Part shown: in pieces, positions 10,526 to 22,500 of the stretch
Layout of the letters: each line of letters begins with the position of its first letter
Position numbering within the stretch: position 1 is the stretch's first letter
DNA from: Hyphochytrium catenoides
Lineage: Eukaryota > Sar > Hyphochytriomycetes > Hyphochytriales > Hyphochytriaceae
DNA length: 34,316 nt
Direction: 5' to 3'
Assembly (NCBI GenBank): GCA_900088475.1
Contig: FLMG01004216.1
Location: forward strand, 3,725 to 38,040
Made by a program: the position numbers and the translations under genes
Notes under the pieces: generated by a model
The model's database searches: none
Seen by the model: the letters and a program-made list of their open reading frames with translations, nothing else
Told to the model about the DNA's origin: nothing

Positions 10526-11394
10526 TCCTGATCAAACAAAGGCCAAGGCGCTTGATTAGGCACTATCAAAGGTCGGTCTTTCTCTGACCGCTATCCATCT
10601 TCTACAGCCTAGTTGCTAGGTCTTTGAAGTCTAAGAGGGACCGAGAAAGACTCGTGAACTCCTGGCTAATTATCCCAAAATGAAGGCTGCTGACTGATAA
10701 CAGCTCTGGACTGTCCAATAATGAGTCAATACCCTGCCAGTATAGAAAGCAGCTCCACATCTACTGGCAGAGCTCATCATCGGCAACGGATGCATCTCCG
10801 TATTCTGAAGCTTCAACGTGCCTTCGGAACTTCATTACCGTCCCTCACAAACTGGAAACGCGATGATCGATGATCAATCAGTCACGGGAATTTCATACCC
10901 ATTCCCTTTTGTGATTCCTGCAATAATCAAATAGAATAACCTCAAGACAAATGAGAGATCAAAGCTATTTGATAATCAACGATAACCGAGTACGTTTAGT
11001 TCTTGCAGGCGGGAGATCAACAGATCTGAATGACCAGCACAGATCTGCAGATTTGATGTCTGATGCTGCCAGATAACAGATAATGCACTTGGCTCCGCGC
11101 CCTCGGATGATGAACCTCTTCAAGAGCGCCGGGCGCAAGGGTCTGTACGTGCACTAGTGCTGGACGTCTTTTATAGCTCGCTAGATATAGGCTGCGTCCT
11201 TGGTGGTCAGATGAGCATGGTTTTAGTGAGAGGATGCTGTGGAGAGGCACCCCATTAGGAGACCCGTCCAGCAGCTCAGTGGCAGACGACAGGGCCTAAG
11301 AGAGAGAGAAAGAGAGTATCCTACGTGCTTGTAGCTGCGCTTGGGCCCAATAGGTGACCCCGCCTGAAGGGGATCCGCTCACAAGTAAAGCAAA
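10526..11394. promoter_or_regulatory. Shared divergent promoter region, ARFRP1 / PIGN
   Basis: This 869-bp stretch lies between two divergent start codons, with no exon recognised. It has repeated GATC/AGATCTG-type words around 10858-10876 and 11018-11050. The 10-mer TAGGTGACCC at 11351-11360, 35 bp before the PIGN start, also occurs in the other divergent promoter at 4039-4048. A short GA run lies at about 11300-11316. Confidence 0.55.
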
Positions 11395-14300
11395 ATGAAG
11401 GATACTGGCTTGGGTGCGGCGTTTGTCCTATTCGGAGTCATCTTCCACGCTTGCTATGTCTTCAGCATCTTCGACATCTACTTTAAGTCCCCTATAGTAC
11501 ACGGCATGCAGCCTGTCAAGGTCGCCGCAGAAGCTCCAGCCAAGAGGGTCGTCTTCTTTGTGGCAGATGGACTGCGGGCAGACCGCTTCTTTGAGATGAA
11601 TGATTCTTACGCGGCGGAAGGTCGAGAGCGACTGCTTAAAAACCTAGGTCTTGCCAAGGACGCGAGAAAGTGAGAGAACTTAACCCAATGCTCCTTCTCT
11701 AATGTCCTTTCTCTTCCTCCTGTCGACAACAGGCGCTTAAATTCTCTTTCCCTCTAAGTCGGCCTTGCAGGCTCTCATCAATTGATTTATCTCTCTCTTT
11801 GCTTATGTCTGCCACCTTTGCCCAACCCCTCCACTCAGCAGCTACCCTGTAAGCGCCACCCAAGTCCCCACTCGCGCCCCATACTTGCGCTATATCATGG
11901 AAAACGTGGGGAGCTGGGGCGTCTCACACACGCGCGTCCCTACCGAGTCACGGCCAGGTAAGCAAAACGCCTACCACCTACGAAGGAAGGAAGAGAGAGA
12001 GAAAGAACGAAAGAAAGAGAGAGAGGAGGCCCGGGGCCAAACATTGAGGCGCCAGGGAACGGAAGAATAGGATGGCTTTGACTGAGAATGAAAGGAGGGA
12101 TGCAGAGGTTGGTAGGAATCAGGACGTTGTGATGGAGGCACAAATATGTCTCCCGAACTAACTCATGGGCCCGCCAAGGCCATGTTGCCATTTTTGCCGG
12201 TATGTATGAGGATGTTAGCGCCGTCACGAAGGGGTGGACAGCCAACCCCGTACAATATGACTCAGGTAGTTATACTAGACCTGACCGGATGCCAGGGATG
12301 TGCATTTCCTTGCACGACCTTCTTTTCTCTTCCTTGCCTCCGTGCTTGTCGGTATGTCGAACAAGTCTGCATGCTCCACTATGCGACTCTCTACCACAGC
12401 CTTCTTTCCTCGTCCGCTATTCTTTCTCAGTATCAGAGCGGCTCTTCCTGAGGTCTTGCTTTGCTTCACTTCTGCTCCCCAGCTTCAATGTACCACTAAC
12501 GCATGCATGCTTAGTCTTCAACCAGAGTGTTCACTCTTGGCTCTTCGGGTCCCCCGACATCGTGCCAATGTTCGCGCAGTACCCACACATCGAGGAGCAT
12601 CATTACTCGGCGGAGGAGGAAGACTTTGCTTCGGAAGATGGTGCTAAACGTTCTCTCGCCTCGGCTTATGCCTTGTTCTCTATCTCCTGCCTTCAGGATC
12701 TCTACCCATCTCCTGTGGTTAACCCTCTGCCATCGTTTTCTAGCCGTCTGCCTAAGCTCTTGTGAAACATATGTGGTCATCGAGTCTTACTGTTTGGCAG
12801 CCTCTCTATTGGACGTCTGGGTCTTCCGACATGTGTTAGATATGTTCAAGAGTGCCAGGACGAATCAAACCCTGAACAATGTGAGACAAGGAAGCTCCTC
12901 TTTTCGCCTGTGCCCATGCTTAAGCAATCACCTTCTCTTTCTTCCGCTCTAGCTCTTGCGACAGCGACGAGTAATTATCTTCTTGCACCTGCTGGGTATT
13001 GACTCCAACGGCCATGGACACCGACCACACTCTCGTGAGTACCTCTCGAACATCGGACTTATTGACAGAGGCATAGAGGAGGTACACCCTTGAATCTCCC
13101 CATCTGCCAGGGTCTCCCTTCCTCTAACCGCTCCATCTTCCTATACGTTCGTGCCACGGGTATAGATATGCCGTGTTGTCGATGACTTCTATGGCGATGG
13201 AGGCACGTCATATCTTTTCACGGCAGATCATGGTCAGAAGGCGCTTTATGCCAGCATGCTATCCATCGTTCCTTACCTAAGTCATATAGGAATGCACGCG
13301 AAAGGCTCTCATGGTGACGGCGATCCCACCAATACGCGGACGCCGTTTTTAGGCTGGGGCGCTGGGATCCGGAGTCCAGAGCATTTTGCGTCCTTAGGAG
13401 ACGACGCAGATGAAGGGAACCCGTCAAGCGACAGCGTGGCAGCTCAGGTCAGAACCTTAGGGCAGAAGCACAGATGTCAGGACTAGTTAGAGGAGTTGCG
13501 AATGACGAAGCCGTCGAGTCGATGAAACTCTTAGTGTGCGAAATAGAGGCAATGGGTGCATTACAGCTGTTGTGTTGCCAGCCCGGTCCCTCCTCTTTCT
13601 GATTTCAATCCCCTTACCCTATCGCTCTTGCAGTATGATCCTGATTCAGAGGCTGCCGCTGCTGCGTCTTGGGGCCTATCTCATCTCCGCCGACGCGATG
13701 TTATGCAGGCAGACCTGGCACCTCTCATCGCGGGGCTCCTTGGACTTAACTTTCCTATGAACTCTGTGGGCTCCTTGCCTCTTTGTAAGTTCATTGGTGT
13801 GCCTGGGAAAAGTTAGCGTGCCCATTTGCTTTGGCTTTCCCAGTACGTCTTTCTTCTCTTACCTTCTTTGTCCATCAATTCTGACAGCTTCATGTTCTTT
13901 TAGTCATGTCGCTCTCCTTCCTTGGCAGCTGTCTTGAATGCAGGTCCACACAGAGCACAATCAGTGGCAGCAAATGCAGAACAGCTTCTTCATATCGGTA
14001 ATTGGCGCAGCTAACTACTCTCATGTGCCTTTACTCCATCGCATTCCCTCTGTCTAACTCTTTCTTGCTGTCTCGTCCCTCCAAAAGTCGAGCGTAAATC
14101 AAGTATCAAGCAGTTGTCTACTTTCTACTTCCGTCCCTATCCACAGCTGCAGGAGGCAAAGCAGCTGATGCATCAGATAAAGGTTGACTTGGTTGAAGGA
14201 AGGCTAAGAGTACGTCACTAGCATGGGTCTTGATAGCCTTTCTCCTCAACAGTACCTGGTTTAGGCATTTCTACATAGATCTCTCCTTCCATCCTCCTCG

Positions 14301-17048
14301 GCCCTGATCACGTAGTATCGTCCTCTCTATTTACGTTGCCATTGAGGGTCCTCAAGAAGTTCTTGTTATTTGTGCCTACTTATTATGTATCTTGACGATG
14401 CCTCGGCGTGAGCTCAAGTTCTATTTTGGCCTTGGTGGTGCTGACAGGAAGCGGAGCGGGAGAGCCATAGAGTCATCCGGCTTTCGCTCCAGGGGTTGGA
14501 CTACTTCCAGAAGTACGACTGGCACTTTCTGATGGCAGTCGTTGTCCTCGGATACGGAGGATGGATTGCTCTTCTGGTCTTCCTTCTCTCTCTTCCTTCG
14601 TTCTCATCGAAGGACTTGATGCGACTCTTCCCAGTGAGCTCCCTGCTGGGGATTGGCGCGATGTACTTTGTCTTCGCCATGTACCTTGCCTTGCAACACT
14701 CTCCGGCTAGTTACTATGCCTATACGTTTTTTCCCATCCTTTATTGGGGACTTCTGGCGCAGCATGTCTCCACTGTCCGCGGAATATGCCGCCAGGCATT
14801 GACAGTGAAAAACGCACTCTCTCTCGTGTTGCTCATAGTTTCTCTGGAAATTATTGTCGTTGGGTTCAGTCAAAGGTAAGGTGGCAAAGTTCGTTTTTTC
14901 GCAAATTGTTCTGATCTAACGTATCGCCTCATTGCCCTGCGGGTTGTCACTGTCTGCCTGTGTAGAGAGGTTTTCTCTCTCCTTTTCGTAGCGATGTCAG
15001 TATGGCCTTGGGGTTATCCCTTTCCGGCGCAGCTACGTCGATTCAGTTACTCGTCGTCCTTTATTAGAGGTGCGTTCAATCTGTGTCTTATCCTCCTTCT
15101 CTCCTTTACAACGTGCTTTGCATTGGCACAAGAGCATTCTTTGTTATCAGATTCTGCCCGTAACCTTGGAACACTGGTGTGGGCCTAGCCTAAGAGCTTG
15201 ATAGCACTTTGACTGTCTTCATTCGTGGACTTTGAGTGTCTTCATTATTCGGCCGACTTATCTATGTTTGTCCCGCGTCCTACTGGCCTGTCTGCCTTGA
15301 AAGCGGTGGTGCTACTTCTTCAATCAACATCGGGATCGTAGCTTCGCAAGTTTCTTCTCATTCTCCATTTTGTACCATTGATAGGATGCTGGTCGCTGAC
15401 TTGTTTAGCGTTGGCCGTGTTCCCTCTCTTGCCTGCGGATTACGGTGAGAATACTCCCGTAGTCATGCTTGGTGGGGTGCTCACCTTGGCAATTCTATTC
15501 TTCGACCGATCGCCAAGGTTCTCTCCACTTCTCTACAGTCAGGTATGCCAGAGAGTAGGTCCAATGCCGTCTTTTACGGTTTCGTTGCAAAGGCGTGCCC
15601 ATTCAGTGTCGCCGCTCTTCCTCGTTGTTGTGCATGCTTTTTTTGGCTCCTTCGCTGATCAACGGAGATTTGAGTTCAATAGTTCTCTACTTGCTCAGCG
15701 AATCTGTAGTCTTTCCGTGTGCAGGACTGTCGTTTCCCTGTTCTCTCTCTATATATAAATCTCTATCCGGCGTTCATTCGTTTCTCTGTTTCCGAACAGG
15801 TCATTCTGGTTGCCATATCTATGGCACTCACCTGGTGGACGCAGCAACAGTTGGACCTCAAACGGGGCCTCTCTCCCACTCAACAGGCCCTCAATATCAT
15901 CTTCTCACTCCTTCCTCTCGCTCTTCCCCTATTCTCCTCTCAAATGCCTCTTCACCGTCTCATGAGCGTCTCTTTGGGTTGGGCCCCATTCTTCATTTTG
16001 ATGAGTATCAACTATGAGGTGCTCTTCTACGCCTGTCTATCAGTAGCCATCGTCCTCTGGCTGATCTTAGAGAGCATCTTTCAAGAGTTGGGGCTAGAGA
16101 GAGAGGCAGAAGGCAGAGGGGAGATGCGTATGGCTTTCTTTTTCCTTCTATTCACTGATATTGGCTTCTTCGGTACCGGAAACATTGCCAGCATGAGCTC
16201 TTTCCACATCTCCTCCACGTAAGACAGAAGGCTCCTCTCGTTCTCTACGGTATCTTCACATTAGTTACCGGAGAGCTTACGAATTGGCTTTAGACGCTAA
16301 ACTCTCCTTTCTGCACCTCCGGATCCTTCTTTTCTCGCTCTAAGGACTGTCAGTCCTTGGCCTTTCTAACGTCCACGTTCTGCCCATTGCTCTTGACAGC
16401 TACCGTTTCTGCACTACGTTCGCCCCATTCCTGATGGGCGCGCTGCTGATCGGCAAAATACTGATACCACTGGCCACAGTCTCAACCGGGTACAGTCTGA
16501 TCACTAGAGTTCTAGGAAAAGAACCGTTCAGGTGCCCATCTCTTTCCCTGTCCTTCATAGCATTATAGACCGATGGAGCGGCAGCCCGTCATCGACTTCT
16601 CATCTATGTGCTTCCTGTTTGTCCTTTAGTATACAACGACAGGCTTCTACGTTTTCGGTTCTATGTCACCTTCCCCATCAAAGAGGTCTAATGGTGGTAG
16701 CTTGATTGATGGACTGACCTGGAGAGTAATTAATGTGTCATCCTCCTTAATCGCCCTTCTGCTGATGCCTCTGTGCTCTATCCGACAGACACTATCGAGC
16801 GGTTCTCACCATTATTTGTTTACCTTCTTCCAATCCTTGTTAGGCTGTTCCTGGTGGTGTTGGCAATGAGCGACCTTCTGTCCATCCATTTCTTTTTCCT
16901 GGTCCGGGACCAAGGCAGCTGGAAGGAGATCGGGAACAGCATCTCCATGTTTGGCATTGTCAACGCCCAAATTGTTTTCATCCCGTTAATGTTCTTTATC
17001 GCGAACATCTACACCGCTGGAGCCATCGCCAGAAAAGAGAAGCGATAA
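11395..17048 (+). CDS. PIGN: GPI ethanolamine phosphate transferase 1 (PIGN/Mcd4)
   Basis: This ER enzyme adds ethanolamine phosphate to the first mannose of GPI precursors. Exons: 11395-11669, 11839-11957, 12179-12265, 12515-12640, 12801-12880, 12953-13081, 13166-13232, 13290-13447, 13634-13784, 13929-13997, 14088-14209, 14448-14875, 14966-15069, 15385-15542, 15800-16218, 16400-16531, 16844-17048. Every phase matches, giving about 942 aa (human 931, yeast 919). There is an N-terminal signal-anchor helix at 7-27. The alkaline-phosphatase-fold lumenal domain keeps its catalytic landmarks: [11 protein letters not shown] (D58), [12 protein letters not shown] with the candidate nucleophile Thr, [24 protein letters not shown], and ADHGM followed by GSHGDG. 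From exon 12 on it is polytopic, with the hallmark FFGTGNIAS and [13 protein letters not shown]. It ends in a basic tail (RKEKR). It looks intact. Confidence 0.96.
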
Positions 17049-17547
17049 GAAAGGGCCACGAGGTGAGAACTTTCTCTGCACTCGCTGTACGGGAGCTTGT
17101 GGGATGCCCTTCGTCCATCCACTAGGAGGAGGCTCAGTTCCGGCCAAAAGATGTGCATATGGACAGGACGATGTAGGGACTGGTCTGCTATGAGCGGGAG
17201 GCTCAAGGAGACTTTTATCAACAGCATGGGAACGCCATAGTGCGAGCGATATCTAGCCCTTTTGCTCAGATGACCTAGTGTCTTTTTGTGACGTCTTCTT
17301 CGTGGGCTGTATGCTTAGTACTTACATCCAAGCACTCTAACGCGAGAAAGTGTATAAGGAGAGATATCTCAGGAGAATGGATATGGCGAAGTCTGCGCCA
17401 GGAGAGAGGAAGAGAGAGTGGGCACTCTAAGAAACGGTAGTTCTCTCCTCTCTTAACGGATAATCAGGGGTGTGTTTAGACACTGCGAGCTGCTCTGTGT
17501 CTCTCTACGTCTAATGAATAAATAGTGCACAAGAATGAAGCGCCAGA
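17049..17547. other. Convergent intergenic region, PIGN / giant coiled-coil gene
   Basis: This is the 3' region of both genes. No exon is recognised. An AATAAA word on the plus strand at 17517-17522 could be the PIGN polyadenylation signal, which would give a 3' UTR of about 490 nt running up to the end of the opposing gene. It may also be chance. Confidence 0.45.
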
Positions 17548-18345
17548 CTATTTCTTCATCACTCGTGCGTAGTCCTTTAGCTTTTCTCTATCTAGCGCTA
17601 GCTGCTGCACGGTTGGCCCAACAGCCTGTTGGAGCCTCTCCTTAACTTTCTTTGGCAGATTTTCCTTACGTAGCTGCTGCAGCTGCACTGCGATTTTCTC
17701 CTCTATGTCCTTCTCTTTCTTCGACTCCTCTTCCACCTGCAGGCGATATAATCCATCATCTTCTGCCAGGTGGAAGCGCCGTCTGCAGCCTGAGCTCCCA
17801 TGCAGCCCCTAGACAAACGACCAGTCAAAACGGAGATATCACACATCAACAAGCAGAGCAGCGAAGAGCATGAGAATGTCTATAACATTAAGTGCCGGGC
17901 TGCATACCCAGCCAGAGGAAGAGCAGGGACCATGGAAAGTGGAACCGAAAGATAGCAGGGGCGTAGGGAGTATGAGTCGATGAGGGAGCTTTAAGAGAGG
18001 CAAATATCAATCAGGCGGGCACGGACCTGCTCTGTGCTGTCACAGCATATCCATCTCCAGACCCTGTGCGCCATACACTGTGGCAGGATCGTCCCAGAAG
18101 CCCGTGCGCTGCAGGTGCGCGGACAACTTATAAGAAAGTCTCCAGGGTGATATGGGCAAGCCTCTCCGTGATTGGAGACCTCGGAATATCTGTTCAAGAG
18201 TCAGAAGGTCATAGAGACAAAGAGAGAGAGTGTAAAGAACGTGAGCATCAAAGGAAGAGAACAGGGTGAAAAGAGCAGAGACAAGGAGAATCGGAGAGGA
18301 AATCGACTCTCTTTGCCATAGAAGGTTGCCTCTTACTTTGCCTTG
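17548..18345 (-). other. C-terminal CHORD-like Cys/His module of the giant protein
   Basis: Three exons build it. Exon 18630-18337 ends with TCRHCKA and two bases of a Lys codon. Exon 18189-18027 supplies the third base and then YSEVSNHGEACPYHPGDF and VWRWICCDSTEQ. Exon 17808-17548 adds GLHGSSGCRRRFH. The order is C-x2-C-x13-C-x2-H-P-G, then W-x-C-C, then G-C-x4-H, which is the CHORD zinc-domain pattern except that the first pair is x2 instead of x4 and the HPG-to-W spacing is longer. Extra cysteines (CPRTC, QCMAH) lie between. A final coiled coil of about 60 residues follows (VEEESKKEKDIEEKIAVQLQ onward), ending at the stop at 17548. Confidence 0.75.
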
Positions 18346-19499
18346 CAGTGCCTGCAGGTCAGAATTCTCCTCTGATGTTTCATCATCAAAGTAGGCGCGA
18401 CCTCGCCTTCCTCTCTGTCATCTCTCCCAAGAGCTTCTCTTCTTGCCTTCTCTCCTAGTTCCTTCCCAAGTCTGTGCAAATCTCTCTCCTGCTTTTCTAT
18501 AGCATAACGAAGCGAGAAGGCCGCCTTGATGCTCTTCTGGGTGGTGGTGAAGCTTTGCCAGGCCTTCAGACAACGGGAGAGCGACCCCAGCTGGGACCGT
18601 CGGAATAGAAGATGGCCAAGATCAAGCCGTCTGGAGAAGAAGAGCATCATCAGTTGACACTGGCAGTATTGCAGAGAAGTCTAAAGCAGGAAGAGGCTAT
18701 AGGTCGGCAGATGGAAGCAAGAAACTGCAGGAGAAAGACGAGCGAAAGCCAGCCAACAGGGATCACGGGGGAGAGAGGTAGCAGCCCACTCACCTGGTCT
18801 TGAGTCTCTCTCTTCTCTTTTGCTTCCTCCAGATAGCTTGGACCATTCTCTGTTTGATCTCCATCTCTGCCAGGAGGTTGCGGCTGTAACCCTCTAGGAA
18901 CATTGACCGACGCTCCATGGCAACCGCTTCAGCACGGCTCACCAGTAGAAGAGAAAGGACGTGGAAGTAGAACCTGAGAGAAGCCGGGAGAGAGACGGCG
19001 CACAAGACAGAGGTGAAAGGGTGGTCAGAGGATGAGCTGTGGTCGAACTGGAAACGGAGTCGCAAAGAGAAGACCGGCAATGAGAGAGGGAAGAAAGAAG
19101 GGAGAGAGGGAGAGAGAACTAAAGAGAGAAGGATAAGAGAAGATAGGACAAGAGGAACGAAAGAAGGAGAGCGAGTCAGAGAGAGGGCTCACACATGGGG
19201 AGTGGTTAATGAGCGCGAGATTGGAGAGAACAGAGCACACTGAAAGACTCAACGCATATGAGAGGGAGAGAAATGTACCTGTGCAGGAGCTTCCCAGCCT
19301 CTTCTGTCACGAACCGTTGTGGCTCGCCGTGCATCGAGTGACAGTCCACTGTTGCAGTCTCGCGCAAGAGCTGTGGGCAAGAGAGGTCGAAGGAGAGGAA
19401 AAGTTAGAGAAGAAGAGATGAAGCGAAGAATAGGATTGCAGGACCTAAGTCTCACGAGGGGGAGGTGAGAATGACAGTCGGAAGATGGACATCCTTCGC

Positions 19500-19534
<35 letters not shown>

Positions 19535-22500
19535 AATATCCCCCTTACCTTCTTTTTCATCTTGTCCGACTCGTCGACGCTCTGAACGCACTTGCCCAAG
19601 AGCCTCTGGAGCGCTGATAGCTCTTCTTGCTTCTCTGCTAACGCTCTCTTCAGGCGCACCAGCTCTTTATTCTTCTTCCTCTCTTCTTCCAGCTTCTGCT
19701 GACTTCTCAGCTGGAGCTTCTGCAAATTCTGTTCGGCTATCCTCTCCTTCTTCTCCTCTCTCCTGCTCTCATCTTCTGCGTCCAGGAGCTCCAGCTGGGC
19801 GATGATGAGCTCCCTCATGCTTGCCGCAATCTTTCCCCTGACGATACGGTAAAGACGCTCGGCTGTCTGAGTTTGTCTCTTTCTCTTGCTCTCTCCGCCA
19901 TTCTCGAAGTCATCCTCCTCCTCCTCCTCCCCGCTGTCTGCTTCCTCTTCTTCCAGCAAGTCTTCTTCCTCCTCTTGGACCATCTCTGCAGAGGGAGGTG
20001 GCAAGGGTTCCTCTGTGGGTTCTTGTTCACTTTGAATGAGCAGCTCAACTCCTGACTTTGCTCTCAAAATCGCCGCCTCGAGGTTCCATTGCTCTCTTAG
20101 CTAACCCAGTCCAGCGGTGCAGAGAACGGGAAAGCGGGATAGCAAGAGCGTGGAAGCAAAAGCGAGAGTTAAGCATAGGGGAGACTTTCTTTCAGGTACT
20201 TCCAACGGAGAAGAGAAAGAGAACAAGTCAGCGGCCTTTTCATGCGAAACTCTGGACTACCTATAATATCAGGGTCTTCTCTCTTTCATTTTCTCTTTTA
20301 CTCTCTCTCTTTCTCGGTCGCTCTCCAAAATCTCTTCCTTCGTCCTCTTGGATTCTAGAGACATGGTGACCAGCAGCCTCACCTTCAGCGATCGGAGATC
20401 CTCTGCCGTCATTTGTTCCCACTCTCTCCTCATCTTCTTAAAGAGAAGCTTAAGCCTTTTAATCTCTTCTCTCCTTCTATCTTTGTCCAAGCCCGCAGTG
20501 AGGGAGGTGAGCCAGCTGTCCTCTTCCACCTTAGAAGACTTCAGACGCTCCACATATTCCAAGCGAAGGAACTCTCTCATCTCCTCCTGGAAGAAAGCGT
20601 AAGGAGACCACGCAAGAGTAGCGATATAAGGTAGAGAACGGATCATAATGGTAGTAAGAGAAGAGAGAGAGAGAAAGAGAGAAAGAGAGAGAGCTCTGCG
20701 TGGAAGAAACGATTGTGGAGGTAGCATAAGAGAGCAATCAGGAAAGAGAAGCAGGGGTTCCCTCACCTCTGCTTCTGCCATGAGCTTGCATTCCCGATAT
20801 CGAAGCGTCCGCTCCGCCATTAGAAACTTCCTCATTTCCCACTCTTCTTTCTCCATCAAGCGGCAGTTTCTTCTCCTCTCTCTTGCCTCCTTTCGCAGTC
20901 GTCTTGCCTCTTGTCTTCTCCTCTTCTGCTGTTCTCTCAAATCGGAGAGATCCTCGGCGTGAACGCCTGATATCAGTAGGAGAATTTTAAGCTCCTCTTT
21001 CCTTCTTCCTCTCCCTTTCCTGATGCGGTTATACACCTCATACTGAAGAGGAAGTGGAAGAACAAAGCCTGAATCGTCTTCAGCTCTCTCTCTCGCCCGC
21101 TCTCCCTCCCTGAGCACTTCCTCTCCCAGAGCAAACATCTCAGACTGAATGAGGGACTCAAAGAGTTCCTCGATAGCGGCGCCCTCGCGACGAATTTGCC
21201 TGAAGCCAAGAATATAAGAAGTCTGACCAAGAGACAGAAAGAGAACGGGTAAGAAGAGACAGAGAGAAAGAAAGACACGAGAGACGGGAAAGAGAGAGAG
21301 AGAAAAAAGGAGAGAAAGAATGAGGCGAGGGCAAGATGCCTAAAGGCAAAGAGTCTGTCTCGAAAGAAAAGGCGAGATGGTCAGAGAGACGAGGAGGACA
21401 AAGAAATGAGACAAGTGATAGAATAGCTAGGGCCTCCTTTCTCTCTCTCATCCTTTTTTTCCCCTCTTCTCACCTCTCGTGCTGAACCCTCAGAAGCTCC
21501 TGGGTGGCTGCCTCCGCCTTAGCTTGAGCTATACACTCTTCCTGGTGCTTCGTCACGAGAACTTCAAAGCGAGAGGGAGGACGGATGAAGACTTTGGTCA
21601 GCCTCTTGGCCAACGCTTTGCCTCCTTCCTGGAGGAGCTGAAGAGAATAACGAGAGGCTTTGCTCTTCTTCTCTCTCAATTCTTCAGTCTCTTCTTCACT
21701 GCCAAGCCTTTCCTGTCCTTGCTCTGTCTCTTCGCCCTGTTTGGCTTGGTCGGTTCCCTCTGGCGCTCCCTGAGGGTTGGAAGGCCTGTTTTCCTCCCCA
21801 CGCGTCGCCGCTTCACCTTCCTCTTTCGCTGTGTCCTTTGGCTCTGATAGGCTAGTAGCTCCATTTGTGAGAGGAAGAGACTGCTGCTCATGGATAGGAG
21901 AGAGAATAGGGACAGCGGTAGGAGAAGGAGGAAGAGAGACAGTCAAAACTTTACTGTCGTCTGTCTCCTTTCTACCCTTCTTCTTGGGTGAGGGAACAAT
22001 CGTCTTCTTTGGCCTCATGAGGCGCTCAACCTTCCTCGCCCTCTCAATCTTCGCAGCCTCCTTCTCAGCTTCGGCTTCCCTCTCAAGCTGCGGCACAAAT
22101 AAGGGAACATAGTTCAGAAGGACGTTGGAGTGAAACAGGAGAGAGACAGAAGACATGACTATCCTAAGAGATGGTGAGCTCGAGCGCCGAAGGACGGCTC
22201 CGAAGGAGCAGCGGCTGGGGAAAGAGAGAGAAGAGAGCCTAGAGATGAAGAGATAAGAGTTGCCTTACCTCCTGCTTTGCTCTTTCTAGGATCAAGCTTC
22301 GCAGTGGCCCGGGCTTGGCCACTTCTTCCTTTATCTTCTCCTCTGTTTCCGCTACAGCTTTGTTTACTCTGTCTTCCTCTTCTTTCAACTCTCTCTCATG
22401 ACGCATCACACCTCGGGTCTCTAGCTCTTCTCTTTCCATCGCATCTCTCTCGGGGGGAGCAAGTAACCGTTCCTTCTTAGCAAACTGACGGCTTTCCCAG

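Noticed and set aside
13021-13040. A GTGAGT donor within PIGN exon 6
   Set aside because: Reading straight through gives [18 protein letters not shown], which aligns with the family, so the donor-like site is not used.
16630-16685. An extra 56-nt PIGN exon that would repair the phase between exon 16 and an acceptor at 16788
   Set aside because: Using the acceptor at 16843 restores the frame without it and gives [15 protein letters not shown], with the same spacing as human PIGN.
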